Below are positions 11,621 through 23,716 of a stretch of DNA of 46,880 nucleotides, one piece after another. The notes beneath the pieces are model-generated. The model saw only the letters and a program-made list of their open reading frames with translations. It had not been told where the DNA came from and did not search any database. The DNA lies in contig JBBHKE010002396.1 in NCBI GenBank assembly GCA_037447655.1, positions 1 through 46,880 of the forward strand, read 5' to 3'. Numbering within the stretch: the first letter of the stretch is position 1; each line of letters opens with the position of its first letter. The stretch comes from Zygnema cylindricum (lineage: Eukaryota; Streptophyta; Zygnematophyceae; Zygnematales; Zygnemataceae). Both the position numbers and the translations under genes were made by a program.

Positions 11621-12345
11621 ATGAAGCCAGTTACAAGTGACCAAGAATTGATTTACGATATGGTTGTTGCCACCATAAGATCCGAGCGGATTGATATTTT
11701 TTTGCTCGATGGTACTCGTCGATTCTTTGGTGAAATTGTTTTGGTTCTCACCGCCTCAGTTATAGTCATTGGTCATGTATCGAGCCTCTTTGGTCAGGTG
11801 TCAGCAGGTGGCTTAGTACCCGCACCCGACAATGCTAGGAAGAAAGCGGGTGATTATGAACTCCCGGATGTTATGGATGACTTTACTCCGATGGCCTTCG
11901 ACGTATCTAGGTGTTTGGGGGTTGCTTCGGACGAGTTCCTTCGTACTTGTGGTTGGAGTTCCACAGCGAGTAGAAGCTTCTATCCTCCTTCGATCTGATG
12001 ATATTGCCCTTGTGGATCGTTGACGTGTTCCATATTTCCTCAGTGTCTCCGCCGAGCTTGAGAGATTTGAAGGGTTGCTTGCAGTGATTGCTATGGTGAA
12101 GCAACTATTAACTAACTTATAAGTAAACGGTTTTGTAACTTTTATGTTGGGTACAATAATTGGTTGTTGTCTTTGTCCTTGTTGTGCTGTCAGTGCCTTT
12201 TCTTGCCCTTGTTTGTGTTTCTAGCTCCTTTCACACTCTTTTACCTTTTAGGTTTGCCTTGCACCCACGTTCTGTTTTTTCTTTTCATTTTTTTGTTCCC
12301 ATGTAGATGGTTTACCTATTGTGGTTTCTTAATTAAGTCTTCTCC
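11621..12345 (+). pseudogene. Decayed retroelement fragment, copy B
   Basis: Plus-strand frames give FLLDGTRRFFGEI, then DYELPDVMDDFTPMAFDV and CLGVASDEFLRTCG. After a deletion and frame change relative to copy A comes SILLRSDDIALVDR. The downstream part (about 12290-12345) also resembles copy A, including a shared AGATGGTTTACC word and a TTAA-rich end. It is a relative of copy A in the opposite orientation. Function is lost. Confidence 0.5.
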
Positions 12346-12987
12346 AAGATTAATTCAAATAGTGTGTGCAGTGCAGTTTCTTGAGTTTTAAGATTAAATC
12401 CTTCTCGATTTGTCTCCTTATTTTTGCATGTTGCCCTTTAGTCATGTGATCTTGGTTTCAGTTTCTTTGATCAGTTTTTTCTACCTTCCATTTCCCTATG
12501 TACTCAGATCATTTCCGATTACCCTGTCAAATAAAGCTTATCAAATACTTCGAAGGGCTATCATGAATGTATTGGCAAAAATTATGGATGTCGTAATCAC
12601 AATCTTCTACCATTCAATTTTCCTGAATATGAAAGTTAAACTCAAGCGATTACTGACTGATACTGTCTTCCATATCGGCAGTGAAAAAGGCATGATGCGC
12701 AGCTCACATATTTACCGAGAATTTCGAATGTGCCTCGTCAAAAGCTTTTAATAATCATTTTCTCAGAGAACTTGCAAGGCTTCTACAGCAAAGGGGAAAT
12801 CAGGAATTGTTGAAAATCTAAAAAAAACCAGTTGTTCCCGCAATAACAAGTAAAAGAATGTGCCTAATTTGAACCACTGTTGCAATGTCTATTTGTCATG
12901 TCATGAGATATGCACAGCAGCGGGCTTTGTGACCTTAAAGATCAAGAACAAGGTCCCTACAACAATCGAATAGTATAATTAAAGAGC
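12346..12987. other. Intergenic, no gene recognised
   Basis: AT-rich sequence between the retroelement fragments and the TA-flanked MITE. Short open frames here show no recognisable domain. Confidence 0.4.
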
Positions 12988-12989
12988 TA

Positions 12990-13200
12990 CACTGCCTATC
13001 ATCACTTGAGTTTATGTTTTTTTCGCCAATTAAATCAACTTTTCTCCCTGCAGACATGTATGATTTCAGTTTTGAGACTGCCAATTGGAAGGGAGGAACC
13101 TTACCTTTCCATCCCAACCGTCGGCTTAAAAATCCAACAAGCGTGCACGGAGAAAAGTTGGTCTTAGTGGCAAAAAATTCCTCTTGAGTGTATATGATTG
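12990..13200. mobile_element. TA-flanked MITE (CACTGCC family), copy 1
   Basis: The left end is TA-CACTGCCTATCATCAC (from 12990); the right end is imperfectly complementary and is followed by TA (13201-13202). Subterminal inverted copies of a TCGCC-AATT-AAACTTTTCTCC-like block (13023-13055 and 13145-13175) match those in the elements at 21031 and 24103. TA flanks suggest a Tc1/mariner (Stowaway-like) MITE. This copy is diverged. Confidence 0.6.
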
Positions 13201-13202
13201 TA

Positions 13203-14977
13203 TACACATTATAGATGTGTGAGAAAAACCCCACAGGGCCAACCTTAGAAAAACACCTTAGGGACTTGACCAAGTTGGCAACACATCAAAATAAAAAAAT
13301 CTCCATATAATCAAAACTTAGAAGGATGTCTTTAAGGAATTAGGTGTCAACTATAAGGTACGCAATACCTTTTAATGAACACATTAAAAAAAAAAGTGAA
13401 GTGCATGTACTTGTCGAAAATTCTCATAAGAGGTCTTTTAGGAAATTGGGGGTATATTTCCCAAGTGAGTGCATCCATAAAGCAACCAGATCAAACCAAA
13501 CAGCGAATCGATTCTCTTATTTAGTTGCAAAAAGTACACTTATCCCCTCAACAAACTTGCTCATGTGTTGATTAACAACAAAGGTTTAGCTCTTCAACCA
13601 AGTGAACCTACTCTTATTACATAGAATTGAATATGGGAATGAGAGGCCATAATTGGTATAACACGAGATCGTGGGTTACTTGCTGCACGAGTGATAATTT
13701 CAAGGGATAATAAGCAAATTAAAATGTTGAAAAATATCCTCGCAAAAAGTAAATCAAAATCTATGAGCAATTTCCTTGCAAAACGAATCTTAGAAAGTGG
13801 AGAGCTGTGAGCTTTTGCCTCCAAAAACAGAGAGTTCCTACCTGTCCGTCCTATCCAATTGCTTTAATCGGTCGTCTACTGAGGAAGGTCCCTCTTCCAG
13901 TTTTCGAGCTTTTTTGTCGGCTGAGGTAAGAAAAAGGCCTGATGCAAAACAGAGAAAGAAACAAAAAACATAAAGGTAAACAAGGAGCACAAAGATAACT
14001 GGACATAATCAACGACTAAAAACTGGAAAAAGAATGCATTTACAAGCTCGGTATACATCATAGGCCCAATATGAATATTGGGACAAGTTCTATAAAAATA
14101 CAATATAATTAATCCACAACCTACATGAAACGAATCTAAAGTAATTTGAGTTACATCATCGAACTCTTTGACAAAAAAAAAAAAAAGATAGCAAATATCC
14201 GACAATATCTCTTATCGCTTATTTTAAACATAACATTGCACCCTCTTATAAAATAACCGACATGCAAACTCTAAGTTTACAAGCTCTAACTTCACAGTAT
14301 CAAAAACTTGAATGTACGCTCCAGAATATTCTAAAACTCTTACAAAGATTCTGAGTTATTTCGCGACTCCACAGAATCTTTGTCAAAGTACTATTCGGCT
14401 AATTTCAGCTTCTTATATGATAAAATGTCTTTGGCAGCACCTTAAATGCTTTCGGGGCTTTCAGTACTTAGAAAGAGGAGGTAGAGAGACTCACCAACCA
14501 CGGTGCCACTTCCCAACAGCAGCAGTAACCGTAAACTCAATCGGTCCGACATGGATTCAGACTGAGAGGCCCCGTACGGATGAGATCTATGGATGCAGAA
14601 AAGCAGCAACCGCAATCAAACTTACTTCGTGAAAAAAAAACCAAGAGATCCTTCGGCTAAAGCACCAACCACCTGAAGCGTTACTCCGAAAAGAAGACAG
14701 AAGAAGAAAAGATGATAGTTTAGCACCTTTGGTACTCCAACTTCGTTACCGTAGAATCGAAGTCAAACTTGGAAAGATTCATTGTACACAGTTTCAAAAC
14801 GTGCTTGAAAGTTGAAAATCTACAACCGCACAATGTTGCAGATTCCTTCCCATGCTCTTGTTGCAGGCCGCTTATTTTCAATCTTGTACAGCTTCAAAAT
14901 GCCTTCGAAACTATAACGGTTGCAGGCTGCTTCTTTCAAATCGCATTCTGGACATTTTTATCTTTGCGACTAGCAAA
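13203..14977. other. Intergenic / upstream of WASHC3, no gene recognised
   Basis: About 1.8 kb of AT-rich DNA. The last few hundred bases probably hold the promoter and 5' UTR of the WASHC3-like gene, but no convincing TATA box or exon was seen. Open frames at 13876-14205 (-) and 14312-14632 (+) have no recognised motif and are not called. Confidence 0.4.
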
Positions 14978-17900
14978 ATGGATGACAATCAGCTTTCAGT
15001 GCCTGACCAGAAAACTCTTGTGCTCGTGAGTTTCTTGGAAACCTGGCATCCGTTATCACTTTAAAATTTAGTTATTAATTTGTGGATTTGTTTTTTCGTT
15101 ATTTGGTATTTATCTCTGATTATGGTGTCACTTGTTTGCTGAAACTAGGTTTTTTTTGTTTCTGGAAAACAACAAAGGATTATGCTCACTGCTCTTAAGC
15201 CAAATTCTGTCAGGTCTTTAAATATCGGCCAATTGAATATTAAGGAGGCACACAAGCATATCTCCTATTGTTTCCTAACCGTGGAGGGGATCATAAACAT
15301 GGCATCAACTTCGTTAATCACCACTTTTTCATTTCAGAACTCAAACATCATGAATTCAGTTCACACTACTTATTTTTGCCTCTGAGAATAAACAATTACT
15401 GGAACAGCGTGATCTAAGGGCTTCCTGCAGCACAGCACTTCACCAGAGAAGTTGATAAAAAATCGAATGAAAGTATTTGAAGGATGTACCTAGTATAATG
15501 ATCCTTCTTTTCGGTTAACATTCCAGTCTTAGTAATTCTTTTCAATACACGAGCAGTTGCATCACATCAAGATGCCATGGCAATTTGATTTCTGGTCACA
15601 CTCAATTTGAGAATGTCTGTATATTCTTGTTTCTGATATCCACTGAGCTCCTTTGGAGCCTGTTTGTTCAGATTTAAACTTGTATAATAGTCGTTGTTTG
15701 CAGGTGAATACATTCATCATCCACACGGTGCAGCTATTGAACAGGTTTTCGAATACCTGTGAGGAGAACCTTGCAGAGGTCAGCAGGTGCCTCTCTGTCT
15801 GTGTTGCTCTATTCTGCACGTAGAACAATGCCGAAGTTAAGCAAAGGTTTTACTTTACAAGGAACAAGACACTTATAAAATCAGCAATTATTTGGTACAT
15901 CTGAGTTCCATCTTAGCTTTCTGACTTTATGCTACATTGAGGAACCTCTGTCTGTTTTTCTGAACTGTATATCCATGTGAGCCCGTATTCTATTTGTGGT
16001 GTATTCCTCATTGGTGTTTTGACAGACGAGCCCAACGAATCGATGTACGCCTTCGACTGTTGGAGGCCCAGCTTAGGTCAATTGATAGTGGATCCTCACA
16101 TTCCCAACAACCCTCCCAGTCTGCTCGCAATGACCCTAGTCATCAGCATGGTTCGGTATCAGATATTCCTCTTCCAGATTCTGGCAGGGAAACGACTGCT
16201 GAAAGGTGAGCAATCTTGGCTTCACCGGAAGCAGGATGTTCAAAGCTATGTTTCAGACCTTTTTATCCAAGGCCATTGGGTATACAGTTAGCTATGGAAT
16301 GTATGGCCGGTTTTTCCGTAGCTCACAAAAGTGTTGTGTGAGGCCAACACAGAAGTAATGGACCAACTTGGGCTTCTGGCGCACCACGATGTTGTTAATC
16401 CTGTTTATACAATCAACTCTGTTCAGTCCTATCACTGTATATGAGCTGCTATTTACTTCATGTCTACCATTGAACCTCGGTCAGTTAGTTTATGAGTATT
16501 GGTTAAAATGTTTTTCGCTAGCCACTTTGGAGCCTGTGCAGCTGTGAATATCTCTAGTATCTCAAGCGTAAACCAAACAAAGAACTTTGACAATGGTACG
16601 ATTTTTTCTTGTCGAATAATGGGTAGTCATCTGATCTTATGTTGCTGACAACTTCTTGTGCAGTGCATGGGCAAAAGTGCCTTCAGAAACCACCAACGCA
16701 GAAGTTTCTTCACAATCAGACTTGATTTCTCCTAGTGTCCTACCCGGAAACCCATCCGCCTCTACCGTTGAGGAGAAGGGTGAGCCGAGCAACACTGGAG
16801 AGCAGCCGCAAGCATCATCCAGTACACCTAGTGTGAGTAGAGTTTTTTCTGATACGGGTGCCAGTGCTCTTTTATTCAGCTCAGATGGGCATGGTCATTG
16901 TCATGGTGTGTTTTGGTTTGTTTTTGGTTTTGTTCAGTTTGGTTTGGTTTAGTTTTATTTGGTTTAGTTTTATTTGGTTTGGTTTCATTTGTTTTGGTTT
17001 CATTTGGTTCATTCTTTTTTCAACTGCATATACTGAACTGATTGATTTTGGATATTATTACCTTCTATGGCAGTAAATGAAACATGATCCAAATTGAAAT
17101 TGCAGCCATTTGAACTGCTAAACTGATCCTTTTCTGGTTGCAATATTTCTACAGCCAGTTGGACCAGGATTTTATCCTGTAACAATTCCTGGGCAATTTT
17201 TTGAAAAGGGAAGATCAATTTTGTATCTACAACAGTACCAGTGTAAATTATACTGAAATTTTCTAAGTGTACGGTGCCAAATAATCTGTAGTTCTTTTTG
17301 CCTTTTATATATCTCTGTTGACCTTTTTTAAATCCACATATTTTCACTACACCGTGTATAGTTACTACTATGGAAAATGGCAATTCAAATTTGTCATTTG
17401 TAACACATGCTCATAATAAATATTTTGGTATCCTAGTTATTGAGAAAAGCTACACAAACAGCAAATGATCAAGCAGGCAGTGTACTGCGGCCTATCCTAG
17501 TGGGAAGCCAATTAGTATCCAGTATATAAAATATATGAGCGATGTAGTTATTATGAAGAATCATAAAGTTATGACATCAGAATAATGATAATAAATAGAA
17601 AAATAATCTTAGTAAATCCATTTTTTCCGTAGTTCAAAATGGGAAATGGCATGGTATTGCAGTCAAACTTGTACCAATGCACCTCTTGGGTCAAAAGCTC
17701 AAAAACTCGACATCTTGGGTTCATACAACATCCACACAATTACTTATCTTTTGTCTCTGACAAGGAGAAGTTCGGAGACGTTGGAATGCATAATTTAAAG
17801 TTGGTGTGTTTGGTGTGACTTGCATGTTTATTCAAAACCATTTAAACCCCAGGATTTTGAAGGTTGAAAGGAGCACAAAGTGGTTTTACTACTGTTGAGC

Positions 17901-18545
17901 TGGAAAGCAAAAACCACTCCTCGTTTGCAGCGTTTTTCTGGTCAAGCAGAATTTATCTTAGCAGGTGGACATCAATTTATCAACGGATCAACTCTGCTCT
18001 CGTCAGCGTGAGCGTTTGTTTCTGCTTAATTTATCACTCTCTCATTTCTTCCGTCTTTGACAGGGTTTTTTTGCTTTTGCAGGTGAAGCATGATCCAGCA
18101 CTTGCTCGATTCTTTCGAATGCTGCAAGTAGGAGTGCCTGAGCAGGTATGTGCCCCTATGAATAATAATACCCACTGTTTCTTTAATGTGAATAGACTTC
18201 TTTCTGGTTTTTTCATTGTGTGTTAGGCGCTGTCAAGAACCCTGTGATTCAAATTGATAGGCATCCATCTTTTAGAGGGAGAGGGAGAGGGAGAGGGAGA
18301 GGAGGGGGGGGGGAGGGGAGGGGGAGGGGGAGGGGGAGGGGGAGGGGGAGGGGGAGGGGGAGGGGGAGGGGGGAGGGGGAGGGGGAGGGGGAGGGGGAGG
18401 GGGAGGGGGAGGGGGAGGGGGATGGTTGTTTCGCACTTTGCAGTATTTCTGTTTGACGTTGATCCTTGCTGTTGATGTCTCGCAGGCTGTGAAATTGAGG
18501 ATGTCACAAGAAGGATTGGATCCCTCCCTTTTAGATAATCCATAA
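14978..18545 (+). CDS. WASHC3: WASH complex subunit 3 (WASHC3/CCDC53) homologue, six exons
   Basis: Small coiled-coil subunit of the endosomal WASH complex, which activates Arp2/3 for actin assembly on endosomes. Exons: 14978-15025, 15704-15786, 16026-16205, 16664-16832, 18083-18145, 18486-18545; sum 603 nt, 200 aa, all GT-AG and in frame. The animal protein is close to 194 aa. N-terminal VPDQKTLVLVNTFIIHTVQL and LLNRFSNTCEENLAEVS (about 8-43) match the conserved helix of the family, followed by a heptad-like RIDVRLRLLEAQLRSID. A Ser/Pro/Gln-rich linker covers about 70-160. The C-terminus has HDPALARFFRMLQVGVP (163-179) and MSQEGLDPSLLDNP (187-200), the second family signature. Exon 2 uses the donor after CAGCAG, which alone keeps frame with exon 3. 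A long G-rich repeat lies in intron 5. Confidence 0.92.
16905..17015 (+). repeat. Degenerate TTTGGTT microsatellite in WASHC3 intron 4
   Basis: Repeated TTTGGTTT and TTTAGTTTTA words run through this part of intron 4. It is low-complexity sequence with no coding meaning. Confidence 0.6.
18273..18421 (+). repeat. GGGGGA / GAGGG-type simple repeat in WASHC3 intron 5
   Basis: About 150 bases of nearly pure purine, first GAGGGA units and then many GGGGGA units, between exons 5 and 6. It could form G-quadruplex or triplex structures. It gives artificial Gly/Arg-rich or Pro-rich open frames on both strands. Confidence 0.9.
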
Positions 18546-18672
18546 GGAGCACGGTTTATTTACTGGAATCTTTGTATAGATCTGATCCTGATCAGGTTGA
18601 CCTCATCAGTTAGCAAGTAGAGTTGTTATCGATTTCTATGTGGATGGCAATTATGGAAAAAAAAAATCTTTC

Positions 18673-18678
18673 AATAAA
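18673..18678 (+). terminator. Possible poly(A) signal of WASHC3
   Basis: AATAAA about 130 bases after the WASHC3 stop codon, a plausible near-upstream polyadenylation element. Plant signals are loose, so this is only suggestive. Confidence 0.4.
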
Positions 18679-21028
18679 AGCACATGTATAGTGCAAGTTC
18701 TGCGGCCCGCAACCATATTTCGTCTATTTTAGATTACCACTGGAAAATTATTTGAACTGATTGGTTTTGAACTGCTTTTCTATCGTACTTTGCATTCTGG
18801 CCCACTCTTGTGGTTTTGTATAACCTTTCCGTGCCATTTTCTTCATGCTCGGCAGTACCTTTATCAGTTAACTTCCCCGCATAATTGTGTGAAATAAGGT
18901 GTGAAAGCAGGCTGTCAATTTATTTTCTTGTTTCTTTTCACTAGATACCTCGATGAAAGACGAGTCTATTTTGTACTTAGTAGGAAGTCACTGAAAGTTC
19001 TATGTCCTCAAAGTAGGTCTTTTTATTTGGTCGCATCCCAGCAAGAGCAAGAATATTAGGGCATCGTAAATGTAGCAACATTCTAATGTTATGTTTGCTA
19101 ATGCGAGTTTTTTAAGTGTTTACTGCAGTATATATTTTAGAAAGGCTAAGAACCTGATGTGCAATTTAAATTCTGACTATAAATTGAAGTAGCAAGATTA
19201 GTAGTCGATTTCCAGCAAGCAACAGATGGATGTCTTACAACTGGAACTGCAACCTGGAAACTCGAATCATAAATAAGTGGCAATGGCAGATGAATAATAG
19301 AGCCGGAATAAAAAAATCATCAATATTGTGAAATTTCGCTGTTCAGTCGTTATTTCTCTGCTGTCTCAACTTTTACATTAACAGTAGGCAGAAATGAGTT
19401 TCAAAGTGGTCCTCTAATTTTTCTCAAACATAGAGCTAAAGATGCCACAGAGTTTCAAAGCTTATACATGGTTCATCAACTCGAAAGCCCACTGTACATG
19501 TAATTGTGCTTAATTACGTCAACCATATGTACATTGACTCTACTTATATACAGAAAACTGCTTCTGGCTACCTTCTCTCCTTCTCCCCCCCCCCAGTAAA
19601 GCGTCTAGAACTGTCATAATGTGAAAAAAAAACTCCTTTATGTTGATACCAGCTCCAGTCACTAAGATTTTACTTGTATTTATCCTTTCCTGCCATCCTC
19701 TTCGTACAACAGAAGCAGTTTTCGTACAACACTAACCTGTTGAAAACAGCACAATGTGCGCTTCCAACAAAAAAAGTTACAGCCTGCTCGCATAGTAGAT
19801 GACCACTGTACAAAAAGCCAGTTCTCTGGAACGTCCTTAGAGAATGTACTATTTACAAGACAAGGAGCAACTAATATTTCTGCTACCTTTTCGAAACTCA
19901 GCTGAAAAGAAACTCCACTCTGAAGATTAATCTACACCTCTCTAATTATGAGAACTTCAGTCCGCCTCTTCCGACTGAGGGCATACAACGGATCCACCAA
20001 AAGACAGTCAACGTCAACAACCATCATCGTCAACACAGCCGACGGCTTGAAGTTCACAATTCCTAACTCGTACACTTACAGCTGTTACCTAAGAAACAAA
20101 AAAAAAATATTTGACCTCATAATTCCCTCTCCCCTTTCCTCTTTTCTATTCCATCCTTCTCTTCCTGTACTAAAGAAAACCTCCGGCCTTTTTATTCCCT
20201 CCTTTCCTTCCTGTACCAACGAAACTTTCCGGCCATTTTATTTCGTCCTTCCATTCCTACAAGCTCCGGCCTTATTATTCCCTCCCTCCTTACATCAAAG
20301 AAAAGTTCCGGGATATGTGCTCATTGTAGGAGCTGTCCTTAAAACAGCTATAATAACAAAAAATATCACTCGATGCACATAAGTTGCAGCAATGGCAATG
20401 GCCTGAAGAGCGGCTGAAATAGCAAACGCCATACTAAAAGGGTTGTAGCTTAACGCGCAGTTGAAAGCAGCACAATATTGATTCGAAAGCTTTAATGACT
20501 GCCTATTGTAGGCTCGAGATGAGAAGAGAGGCTCAATCAGTACAAGAATTTATGGTATCAAATTCAATACAAGGCTTGATTGTTGATCATGTAAGTTAGT
20601 TTTCAGACTGGTGACAAAAAACTGCCGGAGGTTCTCTTAGAACGTACGATGTTCTACACAAGAAGCGACAAGGAAAGATAAAAAATTTACTGTCCAATTC
20701 TCGCGAAAAAAAAGGGACACTGGAGAGCAGAAAATGAAGAGATGAAAACGATGATGAAAAATAATGGCCACTCGGATTATTCCTGCATTAGAATTCCACC
20801 TGCAGAAGAGGTAGATTTGAATGGTGGAGGGATGGGAGGCGGGTTCGGAACTTCGAAAGTATCTTGGAGCAAACAGATGTGGTTCTCTCAGTAAAAGGTG
20901 ACACGTGCCAGTCGAATAGGAACTCTACTCCACACCGGCCTACCGTAGTCGTGTGTAACGCATGGGAAGACGTACTGGTGCAATTCTGCGCCCTATATCG
21001 ATATATCGGAAACATGGGCATGGAATTC
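18679..21028. other. Intergenic, no gene recognised
   Basis: About 2.3 kb downstream of WASHC3. Contains AT-rich DNA, a TTCC/CCTTCC-rich stretch (about 20120-20300) with three loose repeats of a TTCCNGCC-type word, and no supported exon or RNA gene. Confidence 0.4.
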
Positions 21029-21030
21029 TA

Positions 21031-21247
21031 TACCATGATTCGCTATGAGTGTTAATGTTTTTCTCGCCACTCAAAACATCTTTTCTCCGTACACACTTGT
21101 CGGATTATGGAACTGTCGGTTGCGATTGTAAGAGAGGATTCTCAGATTACGATTGGCGGTCTTCAACTGCTAATCGGACAAGTGTGTACGGAGAAAAGAT
21201 GTTTTAAGTGGCGAAAATTTTATTAACCCTAATAGCGATACACGGTG
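21031..21247. mobile_element. TA-flanked MITE (CACYGYSCATCGC family), copy 2
   Basis: The right end is GCGATACACGGTG followed by TA; the left end is the imperfect complement preceded by TA (21029-21030). Long subterminal inverted repeats, with CATCTTTTCTCCGTACACAC (21078-21097) and its complement at 21182-21201, give a strong foldback. The same blocks occur at 24103-24317 and, diverged, at 12990-13200. Confidence 0.75.
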
Positions 21248-21347
21248 TAACGAGCGCTGGATCGTTGTCAGATGTGCCGATCCGCATGGCATTGCCGATT
21301 TTTGAGTACTGTACTGATGAGGTCCGAAATTCCGAATCAACAAAGGG

Positions 21348-21810
21348 CAGAGGTCGTAAACGGTTAACCGAAACCGTAACTGACCGTTAACCGACCGCCC
21401 GCGTCAGATCCGGAACGGATTCGGGTGCCAAATTTGGGGGGCCGGGCGGATTCGGGCGGTTGATTCACAGAAAAAAAAAAAAAACGGTTACGGTCGGGTA
21501 AGCAAAAACGAAAAAAAATGAAAGTTTTGTACTGTCCATACTATCCAACATTATTGTACTTTGTACTCTTGGTATCGTGGAAGGTATAAGGGAAATGTAC
21601 CATTAATTTTGTACTTATTCGGGTACGGGCGGGTACGGGTAGTCGCGAGAAATCGAGTTTCGGTTAACTTTTATTTTCGTAAACGCGTTTCGGGTAACGG
21701 TTAACAATTTTGGAGCGTGACATAACCCGGTCGGGCGTCGGGTACTCAGATTTTGAAAAAAAAAAATGGTCGGTTTCAGTTATCTAAAATTTTGACTTTT
21801 GCGACTTCTG
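21348..21810. mobile_element. hAT-like MITE with TIR CAGAGGTCG, perfect 8-bp target duplication
   Basis: A 463-bp element that starts CAGAGGTCGTAAA and ends TTTTGCGACTTCTG, flanked on both sides by ACAAAGGG (21340-21347 and 21811-21818). TIR type and 8-bp duplication both fit hAT. The inside is rich in CGGTTAACCG and CGGGT words and carries no coding frame. Related copies occur at 31144-31977. Confidence 0.88.
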
Positions 21811-21904
21811 ACAAAGGGTCATCCCAGTAAAGATGATGCGATGGCGGCAAATAAAGGCCTGCTGATCCACAGGATGGAATCGTCGTTATGGCGTAGAATC
21901 TCTA

Positions 21905-22097
21905 CACTGCCCATCGCTATTAGAATAAAGGAATATTAGTGGAAATGCAAAATTAGAACGTATTATACAAATTTAGTGGAAGGAAACGTGGCAGTTTGTA
22001 GCTCACTCCCTTCAGTTATTAACAGTATTTTATGATTTTCGACCATAAAAAGTAACAACCGAATAAGTATTATCTACACTAAAAGCGATGCACGGTG
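21905..22097. mobile_element. TA-flanked MITE (CACTGCCCATCGC family), copy 3
   Basis: A 193-bp element with ends CACTGCCCATCGCTATTAG (21905) and the inverse ..AGCGATGCACGGTG (22097), each flanked by TA (21903-21904, 22098-22099). The ends match copies 2, 4 and 5 but the inside differs, so it is a shorter sub-family member. Confidence 0.75.
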
Positions 22098-22099
22098 TA

Positions 22100-23716
22100 G
22101 TGCTCCGAGGTCGAGTCCTCCTGTATGATGAGAGAATCTTGGCCCAGACTTGTACGGCGCTGGCAATACTATATCAAATCCACTATCCCATTAAGTGAAA
22201 CATTTTTTTTTCGGCCATCCAATTTGTTCTTGGACATTTGCTTCCAAAGGTGCATGATTGTTCAAGAGATCCTAAATTTACATGTTCTCATCGTTATGTA
22301 TTATTGAACTCAAAAAGAGGCCAATCGCCACAGCTTGTCACGTCATCAGGTCATAGCTACAATAATTGTTTTTGAAAAGAATCCGCTTGGAGTGTACTGG
22401 AAGGGAACATCTATTTCTCTGTGGCCTTGTGATAGAGGGAAGGGTTATCACACTACATTTAGGGTATAATCAGGTGGAATTGCATAACATGTATGTTCTG
22501 TTGGGAAAACCATGTTGATTTTGAACAAATCTTTTCATATCCTCTCCTTTGGACACATCAGGCCAATATCTGGAGTGGTCTTGACTCGGATAATGGATTT
22601 TGACGTTTTTTTGTATTTCGCTTTTCTCAGTATCACTGGATGTCCTCCACAATTGTTAGTTTGAATTTCACACAATTGTTGGGGCAAGTATTGCTGTTTA
22701 AATTACCCTACAGAAATCATCGATATGCGAATTACATCATCAAAGACTTTCATTTTTTCCAAAAATCACTTGCAGGATGATGTTCAAATTTTCAGAATGT
22801 ACATTTAGTTGTAGCATACTGTGAACTGAATCACTTATATTTCAGCACTTTTGGCGCATTCGATTAGACATAACCACAACCAATATGTGGTTTTGCTAAA
22901 CAAATGTGTAGAATACTCTTTATCTAACTCCCTTATCCCAATTAAACTTAGAAAATTTCCAACCATATTTTAACTGTTTACTGGCACGTTTTCTTGTGAG
23001 AGAATTACAACATTCCTGAATTGTGGCAAATAATTCTTTTTCAGCACAATTAGTGTGTGCAAGAAATGTTTTGACCATCATCTAATCAAATTCAACAAAA
23101 TATTAATATCCATGCAGAAAGACGAAACATTCATGAAATCTAGTCCTTCATGCATTCAGAGCGAAGTCGTACAAAAACTGCAACAGCTGCTTGTATAAAA
23201 ATATAATACAATTTGAGTTTTGGTGGAACACAAACGCTATGTACTTTGCCTCAAGCTATTAGTAAAACTACAACAAATACTTAAAAGGTGCAGGGAACAC
23301 CTAAGCCTTTTTGTACACCTCAGTGCAGCTTTGCACAAACACACCTCTCGCAGAGGGATTAACCCTGTATAAAACATAAACTCTGAGCTTTTCCAATTTC
23401 TACAAATTCTATCAATATTGGCTCATATAAACCGCCCTAAATATCAACAACACTCTTTAAAGGCTATCGTAAAAAATAACCGAGAGTTAAGACACTGGAT
23501 CCCACAACAGACAAAAGGTCAAACATGAAATCAGAAACAAGAGCTTATCCGCTGCAAGAGAATTAAACCCTTCACCGCTTTTGAACCCTGTCCAGGTTCC
23601 CGTGAAGTCCCTTCTTTTTGAAGAGATTTCAGATACCAATCGCTTAGTAACTGGTATTATGTTAGGCTTCAAAATCCTTCTTATAAAACGCAATTTAAAA
23701 ATTAATCAGCATTCAA
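22100..23716. other. Intergenic / 3' flank of CPBP protease, no gene recognised
   Basis: About 1.6 kb of AT-rich sequence. The part near 23700 is probably 3' UTR of the minus-strand protease gene. Short open frames, such as 23487-23693 (-), have no recognised motif. Confidence 0.4.

Noticed and set aside
13876-14205. 109-aa hydrophobic minus-strand frame
   Set aside because: AT-rich chance frame with no motif and no plausible splice neighbours.
18223-18552. Proline-rich and glycine/arginine-rich open frames
   Set aside because: Produced by the GGGGGA simple repeat inside WASHC3 intron 5.
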